A stretch of DNA of 50,000 bases from positions 1,607,252 through 1,657,251 of the forward strand of contig RPFO01000667.1 in NCBI GenBank assembly GCA_009746045.1, in the 5' to 3' direction. This DNA comes from Mesostigma viride (lineage: Eukaryota > Streptophyta > Mesostigmatophyceae > Mesostigmatales > Mesostigmataceae). The notes below the pieces were generated by a model. It worked only from the letters and a program-made list of their open reading frames with translations. It ran no database searches and was not told the origin of the DNA. Positions 44,901 through 50,000 of this stretch are shown one piece after another (position 1 is the first letter of the stretch; every line of letters begins with the position of its first letter). The position numbers and the translations under genes were made by a program.

Positions 44901-47900
44901 TGGATGAGCTTCGAGGCTTGTGGCAAGGACAAGGATATCCAGGATTGAGTGTCTAGGCAGCATGCTCGCATGCGAACAGGCAGCAGACATGAAACCACGA
45001 CAGGCAAACAAAGTTGCATCCATGCCGCATTGCAGGCAAAAGGAAGCGGATGTGCGTGGTGCCTGATATACCCATGACCTGCGTGCAGACGGGGTCATTA
45101 CGGTGTATGCAAGGCAGGGAAAACGAATCTGGCCTGTACAAATGGTGCCCGCAGGCAAATGCCATTCACGGCGGGGGTGCAGGGCAATACTGAGGGAAAC
45201 TGACCTAAGCTATAGCACTTGGGTCAGCCTTGCCCGCTCTTGCTTCCGTGACTTCCTATTCCGAGGCTTGGTAGCAGCACAAGAACCCAGGACTAACCAG
45301 CAAGCATGATTTGCTCCGACGGCGTCTCTTAAGGCACTGTGTCCCATGTAGCGGATTTCAATGGCCAGGGACCCAAGCCATTCAGATATATTCATGGTGC
45401 TCTGCAACCTCCCAGACAGAAAAACTCCCCTAACCAGACAAGGCATCTGTCCATGATGACACGTCATGCAAACTGCTCATCCTCATGACCTACCGATCAA
45501 GCATTTTTCCGATGTAGCGATCGAGTGGCGAACGAATGAAGGCAAGAGCTGGGCTGATCACCCAGCTGCAGCAGAACGTCATGGGTGGTTATCTTCCCGC
45601 TGGACCCTATCCAGACCTGACCTCGTTCCTGCATCCCCCTAACACCCAGGCTTCACATAGACTGCTAGCAGCCCCACTCACCCAGCTGCTGCAGAAAGTC
45701 GTTGGTGGTCAGGTGCATCGACTCGTCCACCAGCAGCTTCATGCCCACGTGCGTGTACGCAAACGTGATCTGGTGTACGCGTTCGACACCACAGCAGAGC
45801 AATAAAAACGGGAGACCGTGGGAAATGTCATGTTAGTGGGAGCATGGGCAGGAAATGGCAATGGCAACCAGGGATACCGTAAATAGGTTCAGATTTGGAA
45901 CAGGTGAGACAGGTGTACGCACAACATACTCACAATTACAGCATCAATGGGTGTATTCAATGGCAACACAATGGAAGCCATGCCAGCGATAAACGCCAAA
46001 CTCTTTGTAGGGGAACCCCAGCTACCCATGCGATCCGTGTCAGATGTTAGCATCACACGGGGATAAATGCAACCTACAAACAAAGCAGTGGAATAAGAGC
46101 CTCTTCACCCCTTCTACGGCATAACCATCCTTCCCAATCTTTGCCACCAATCCCGACTTTACCTAATGAATGCAATTCAATCTAGCCTTACTTACTAGAT
46201 TCTGTCCAAAAATCTTATCTCTTCTAACCCAGCCTAATCCAGTCTCAGCTAAATGAAACCTCACAGGCCCCACACTTTCCCCCCACCACCACGCTTCACA
46301 TGGCCCTCACCCCCATACATGCCGCCACGCATCACCATGGCCCACATGCCAGGGTGGCCACCCACCAGGGTATTGAGGAACGCGCGCTCCATGATGAACG
46401 CCTGCGGCATGTCGCCCAGCGCCGAATGGACCGCGGTCAGGCCCGTCAGGTTGGAACCCGGCGACGCGCGCAGCAGCGTGAACGCAGGGTAGCCCATCTC
46501 CTGCGGAAAACAGCGACATATAAAGAGAAGATACGACGTTAGACGGTGAGGCATAACAGATCCATAGACACTTGTCATATCAAATGGAGGCTCCCTAAAA
46601 TAAACGACGCGAGCACGGGGTAGCCGACACTAAGATCGTGTACACAATTTAAAGATAGACAACACTGAGGAGAAAAAAGTGACTTTGCAGAACAGTGCAA
46701 TCCCATGCCACGGTGCCACAAGTGTGCATGTCAGCAGCTTTGGCCTAGCCAACACAGATGTGATGTAGCAACGAAACGGCACCCCCAAAGAAATCTGGAA
46801 CTCTGATTAAGTCAACAGGTTTTAGACACAACAGCATGGGGCTAGCAATTAGATTCACTCCACTTGTAAATATTGGGGAATTTCTGACACACTCGTGCCG
46901 CTCTCAGGTAAGCTTTTCGCCGCTGGGCTATAGTCTGGGATGCCTAAGGATCAGGAGACCCCTTAAGTAGTGAAATCGCGAGAGAGGTCCTGTGTTTGAA
47001 TCCAGAATGGTACCGAAAAATTCACGACAGCGACACAAATACCAACACCAGGATTGGACGACCATGTTTTCAAGACTAAAATCCAAACCGACTTCCCATC
47101 AAGACATATCACACTATTACATTCAAGCACACCTTGTACAGCATCGCCCATCGCAGGCGGCGGCCAGCTTCCTTTGAGCTGGGGCCCCAGACCTCCATCC
47201 CAATCGGGCTCAGCACAATCTCCTGCAAAGTGCCAGGGAGTCCAAACCATAGCGCATCCACGTTAGCAGCTACACGGGTAGAAAGCAAGAACCATGGGGC
47301 TTCCCAGCCCCCCGCTCGCCGACTAGTTTATGTAAGCACAGACATTTGTGTTATTTAAAAACTATACTAATATTTTGGCATGTATATGGGATACAGGCAG
47401 AGCATAACGCACATGGAAGATAGCACCTTGACAGTCACTATCACCAACTGGTACTGCCCATGATAAGCTGGTCACAGTCATCCTTGCTTCTAGAACACGG
47501 TGAGGGGTTCAGGTGGTCCCTGAGAACAGGAACCATGCCCAGGGAGTGCACCGCACTTACAGATGAAAACAAATCCATGCATGATCCTCTTCTTTCCTTT
47601 TCCTCTCCACCCTCCCCCCTCTTTCCCTGCATTTTTTAATAACCAGATTCCCGCTCCTACTCTTCCGTATACCAAGGCATTCCTTCCTACTCTTCTCCAT
47701 AGATAAACTACCAGAAAAGGGCCCCCTCCAAACACCACGCCGACCCATCCTGCCTGGCGCGTGCTTGCCAGAACTATGGGACCTGACCCCTCATCAAAGC
47801 CCAGCACTTACCACCGGGTCCAGCGCCCCCTGCCGCGAGAGCCACTTGGCGGGCATCTGGGGGCAGGGCACGGACATGCTCGTGTGCTTGGTCGCAAGCA

Positions 47901-49096
47901 CGCCGGGCGGGAGCCGGCCCACCGCGGGCGATTGCGCGGCCATGACTACCGCGCGCCGGAGCACGGTCAGCAGCTCCGTTCGGCATCGACACGAGAACTT
48001 GAGCGCCTTGAACTTGCCCTTGCCGTCGCTGCGTACGTGGATGAAGAAATCGTGGCCGTAAGGGTCGTCCTTGGATCCCGCGGGGCTGACCTCGACCATT
48101 TCGAGGTCTTTCAGGAAATCCCATGTGTTGGTCACGTTGAAGCTCACAGGGTCCTGCCAGCACATTTTTCAGATCCGACGATTTTTTGGAAAAGGGATTA
48201 ATGGTGACATTTGATTGGGAACTTGGATTATGGAATCCTGATTAGGGTATTTTTTATGGTGAGTGAAGGATCGGCAGGTTAAATGAATATGGCTCGGTGT
48301 CCGGAAAAGGTTGGGAAATCGTCTAAAAAACGCGGGATTCGGGCACAGCCTTCGCGTTGGAACACAGAAAGAATTATGGAATTGCACGAGGACTGGGAAT
48401 GCTCATAAATAGCAAAAATTCAGGATTGCTGGACAATGCCAGGAATAAAGGAAACTGCATCTCAGGAATAAGGACAACATAACCTTCCGACTGGCACTTT
48501 AGAAACCTTCAGAAAGCAACCTCAATCGAGCAATTGGCGAGTATACTGAAGCTAAACGTAGAACGGAGCTTGAATGTACATACTTAATAGGATAGGTGTG
48601 TGATGCGCTGCATTCGAGAAAATGCCATGCAGGATTCTACATGAGAAAAAGCGAAAGTCCCTTCGCCAGCTCCAGGGGGGTCCTCCATCTAGCTGCAGCA
48701 ACTTTGAATGATGGATGATGTAATAGGCTATACCTGACTCCTTGATATCTTAGCTTAGCTTGGACTTGAAATAGAAACGATCATTGTGGCCGACAGACGT
48801 GGCAATAATCGCATTTAAGAAACACCGAGTGTGCGCGACGGGCATCCAGCTATCAAGGAGACAACAATGGTTCAAAAAAAAAAAAAAGATATCATCGGCG
48901 CTAGCCCATTTCACGTACGTACCAGCGTAAGGATCGAGGTGTTGCTGATGCAGAAAATCCTCCGATACTTTCCTCTCCAGGAATGCTTGATGGTCATGTA
49001 CCGGCCCATGTACCGGGTCTCGCCATGAACAGGGAGGCTGCCAGCTCGCCAGGCATCCCCCCTAATTATGGCGGTTAACTTTACCATAGAGTTCAT
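24244..49096 (-). CDS. GRV2: RME-8/GRV2 (DNAJC13-type) endosomal J-protein, 25 exons
   Basis: Exons: 49096-48923, 48153-47812, 47222-47133, 46500-46366, 45769-45682, 44777-44630, 44306-44138, 43330-43229, 42398-42336, 41901-40932, 40426-40127, 39665-36860, 36548-35961, 35470-35341, 34813-34482, 34110-33852, 33552-33438, 33120-32798, 32323-32168, 31449-30738, 30417-29351, 27261-27142, 26612-25981, 24824-24644, 24387-24244. All are GT-AG with compatible phases, giving 3381 aa against about 2550 in plants; the excess is low-complexity insertions. Similarity to plant GRV2 runs end to end, including all four IWN motifs and the J domain. RME-8 works on endosomes, recruiting Hsc70 and acting with retromer/SNX and clathrin in recycling; in plants it serves vacuolar sorting. 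The least certain exons are 1, 6 and the acceptor of exon 21. Confidence 0.95.
26820..26836. repeat. G-homopolymer in RME-8 intron 22
   Basis: An uninterrupted G run on the plus strand, one of many here (for example 25208-25230, 41921-41933, 39840-39850). In sense orientation these are poly-C tracts, several lying just upstream of acceptors. Confidence 0.75.
27465..29190. repeat. 1.7-kb compound tetranucleotide array in RME-8 intron 21
   Basis: (GGTC)n occupies 27467-28150 with occasional 3-bp slips. A short TATGAACG bridge follows. Then blocks of GGAT, GGAC, GGGC and GGGT (28205-28720) are followed by the same four blocks in the same order (28735-29170) and a last GGAT stretch. Neighbouring blocks differ by one base of the unit. 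The intron is 29350-27262. Open frames of up to 992 aa across it are repeat artefacts. Confidence 0.95.
31768..32095. repeat. 7-bp tandem repeat (TGACCCC / CGACCCC)
   Basis: About 46 copies of a 7-bp unit in RME-8 intron 19. The outer blocks use TGACCCC and the central block CGACCCC, with two 6-bp slips. In sense orientation it is GGGGTCA/GGGGTCG, a regular series of four-G runs. Confidence 0.95.
34907..35115. repeat. 47-bp tandem repeat, 4.4 copies
   Basis: Unit starts TGACAGAGACAGGGG at 34907, 34954, 35001, 35048 and 35095 (partial), with a few substitutions, in RME-8 intron 14. There are no spacers, so it is not CRISPR-like. Confidence 0.93.
35341..36548 (-). CDS. GRV2: RME-8 exons 13-14: second IWN motif and J domain
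   Basis: Exon 13 has the IWN motif [17 protein letters not shown], then [20 protein letters not shown], as in plants. The J domain begins in exon 13 ([12 protein letters not shown]) and is interrupted by intron 13 inside the lysine codon before YHPDKNP. The HPD tripeptide that stimulates Hsp70 ATPase is intact at 35466-35458. Exon 14 ends [11 protein letters not shown] 33-bp Gly/Asp-rich insertion lies just before helix II. Confidence 0.93.
35829..35931. repeat. (CA)n microsatellite
   Basis: About 50 CA dinucleotides after a short CGCA-rich start, in RME-8 intron 13. Confidence 0.95.
36860..41901 (-). CDS. GRV2: RME-8 exons 10-12: insertion-rich middle, first IWN motif
   Basis: Exon 10 (41901-40932) aligns with the plant LPRLTMPGH region but holds His/Ser ([13 protein letters not shown]) and poly-Gln insertions. 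Exon 11 is armadillo-like. Exon 12 is 2.8 kb: [30 protein letters not shown] and [14 protein letters not shown] match plant GRV2 closely, then come a Gln/Pro/Gly-rich linker, the IWN repeat [18 protein letters not shown] (about 38550-38500), SWNHQEF and [13 protein letters not shown]. The GYF-like segment is present (EWYYETKE ... TRCWARGQ), but the usual Gly-Pro pair is replaced by a Ser-rich insertion. It ends with [16 protein letters not shown]. Confidence 0.92.
42336..49096 (-). CDS. GRV2: RME-8 exons 1-9: N-terminal lipid-binding region
   Basis: Exon 1 carries [19 protein letters not shown], the family's N-terminal hallmark (the N-terminal region of RME-8 binds PI3P). Exon 2 has [19 protein letters not shown], almost as in plants. 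Exons 3-6 are divergent but fit by phase; exon 5 has [14 protein letters not shown]. Exon 7 has [19 protein letters not shown], exon 8 [20 protein letters not shown] and exon 9 [17 protein letters not shown]. The Met at 49096 is the first in frame, 29 residues before an alternative Met at 49009. Exon 9 uses donor GTAGGT after ATT, because the donor four bases further on would break the frame into exon 10. Confidence 0.85.
42558..42821. repeat. 44-bp tandem repeat, 6 copies, alternating dimer
   Basis: Six 44-bp units begin at 42558, 42602, 42646, 42690, 42734 and 42778 in RME-8 intron 8. Odd copies read GTGAGTGTAG and even copies GTGAGTGGAG or GTGAATGGAG, so the larger unit is 88 bp. Each contains the palindrome CTCACCGGTGAG, a consensus-like splice donor on both strands. 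Confidence 0.92.
44357..44490. repeat. Degenerate 24-30-bp repeats in RME-8 intron 6
   Basis: Five or six diverged copies of a unit like AATAGCAATCTTCTCGAATA, A/T-rich, just downstream of the exon 6 donor side. No coding or RNA signal. Confidence 0.7.
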
Positions 49097-50000
49097 TCTC
49101 GTAGTCTTTGAAATACAATGCCGTGCATACGCATCTACGTGGTCCTAACACCTAGGCCACCAGAGAGCATCCGTGCCCACGGCCTCCCTGTAAAAACAGG
49201 GCAGCCAAGAGCAAACTACGCCTCTACGGCGCAAATATCGGCGAGCCACCACCGTCTCGGAGGTGGCTGCCCCCGCGCAGCAACGTCTTCGATGCCGGCT
49301 ACAGCTATTTCACCGTATGTGCGGCTCCTGTTCTTCGTCATGCAAGACACGCAGGATAATCCACCCAATCTTGTCAGGCAGCGACGCTAAGCACCGTCAT
49401 CATTCTGCCACCATGCCTCAAGTGCCGCCAGGTTGTCATTGACCAGCTATAATCTTATTCTCAGTAACCGATCTCACTTTTCCCGTTTTTCGCGGCCCGA
49501 TATCAAGCCGGGGAATGGTGACATGCCGTGGCCATCCCTTCGCCGGACTAAACCTTCGAATAAATGCACCGTTCGTGTCATGGCTCGCGACGGGTTGATC
49601 ACGCCCCCTGCCCAAACTCTCTTGACAAAATGCACGCCTGACCTCGCTGCCAGAAGTTGCTCAGAGCGAAGGTGGAGTAACGGCCAATTAAGACATTGTT
49701 AGTAATAAAATCCGGTTTTACAATCAGCTCCATGCTCGGGACTAATTGCGAGTTGCAACACGCCTCCTAACTTCGGCACGCCTGACGAAGGCGCTGCTAG
49801 GAGTAGCACCGAGTATCCAACGGAAAAAACTTGCGGCCACCGTAAGCCGTTTGGGAGATGGACAAACCGCGAGGGGAGGCCAGGGAGGACGGCGTCCTGC
49901 TAGCTGTTGTTGTTGTTGTTGCTGTTGCCCACGCCGCACATGGGCAGCAGAGATCCCACGTGTTGGGCGTAGGTTACATAATACATGCTGTTGTTGTTAC
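49097..50000. other. Upstream flank of RME-8
   Basis: Lies 5' of the RME-8 start. The minus strand has a short frame (49939-49742) with a poly-Gln run from the (TTG)n stretch at 49900-49922, followed by no recognisable domain. The window ends in another TTG run. The RME-8 promoter is probably here, but I see no clear motif. Confidence 0.4.

Noticed and set aside
46920-46995. tRNA-like sequence (TTTGAATCC near 46999)
   Set aside because: The T-arm stem does not pair and no acceptor stem closes; it looks like chance or a long-dead relic.
49742-49939. Poly-Gln frame as an extra 5' exon of RME-8
   Set aside because: No donor joins it in frame to exon 1, and RME-8 proteins start close to the KHSWRGKY motif, which exon 1 already contains.

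Overview
The window is nuclear DNA of a eukaryotic, flagellate green-lineage alga. Coding exons are GC-rich and are split by GT-AG introns packed with tandem repeats. One gene resembles land-plant GRV2/KAM2 (RME-8) much more closely than animal RME-8. Another is an intraflagellar transport gene, which flowering plants lack. An early streptophyte such as Mesostigma, or a relative, would fit, but I cannot fix the genus.

Layout. At 1-2000 there is a 10-bp satellite and a small two-exon ankyrin-repeat gene (minus). At 2000-8200 there is gene-poor DNA with two decayed non-LTR retrotransposon (LINE) remnants and retroposon tails. At 8654-19294 lies VPS53 (minus, 8 exons, about 916 aa), a GARP/EARP subunit. 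At 20251-21627 lies IFT57 (plus, no introns), an IFT-B subunit, divergent from VPS53. At 21628-24243 is a convergent intergenic stretch with another retroposon copy. At 24244-49096 lies an RME-8/GRV2 (DNAJC13) gene (minus, 25 exons, about 3381 aa) whose exon phases all join in one frame. The last 0.9 kb is its upstream flank. VPS53 and RME-8 both serve endosome/Golgi trafficking and IFT57 serves the flagellum; I see no sign that they are co-regulated beyond the shared VPS53/IFT57 upstream region.

The most unusual signal is in the introns. At more than half of the splice junctions I compared, the adjoining intron carries one to three degenerate copies ('echoes') of that exon edge, splice site included. 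They occur on donor and acceptor sides, in both multi-exon genes, and even past the VPS53 stop codon. Together with unit repeats of 7, 11, 44, 47, 51 and 75 bp and a 1.7-kb tetranucleotide mosaic, this suggests that introns here grow by repeated local duplication that often starts across the exon boundary. Also notable are a 431-bp MITE with 42-bp terminal inverted repeats, and a retroposon 3' tail whose hairpin is kept by a compensatory change. Exon coordinates were worked out by eye from homology, GT/AG sites and phase.
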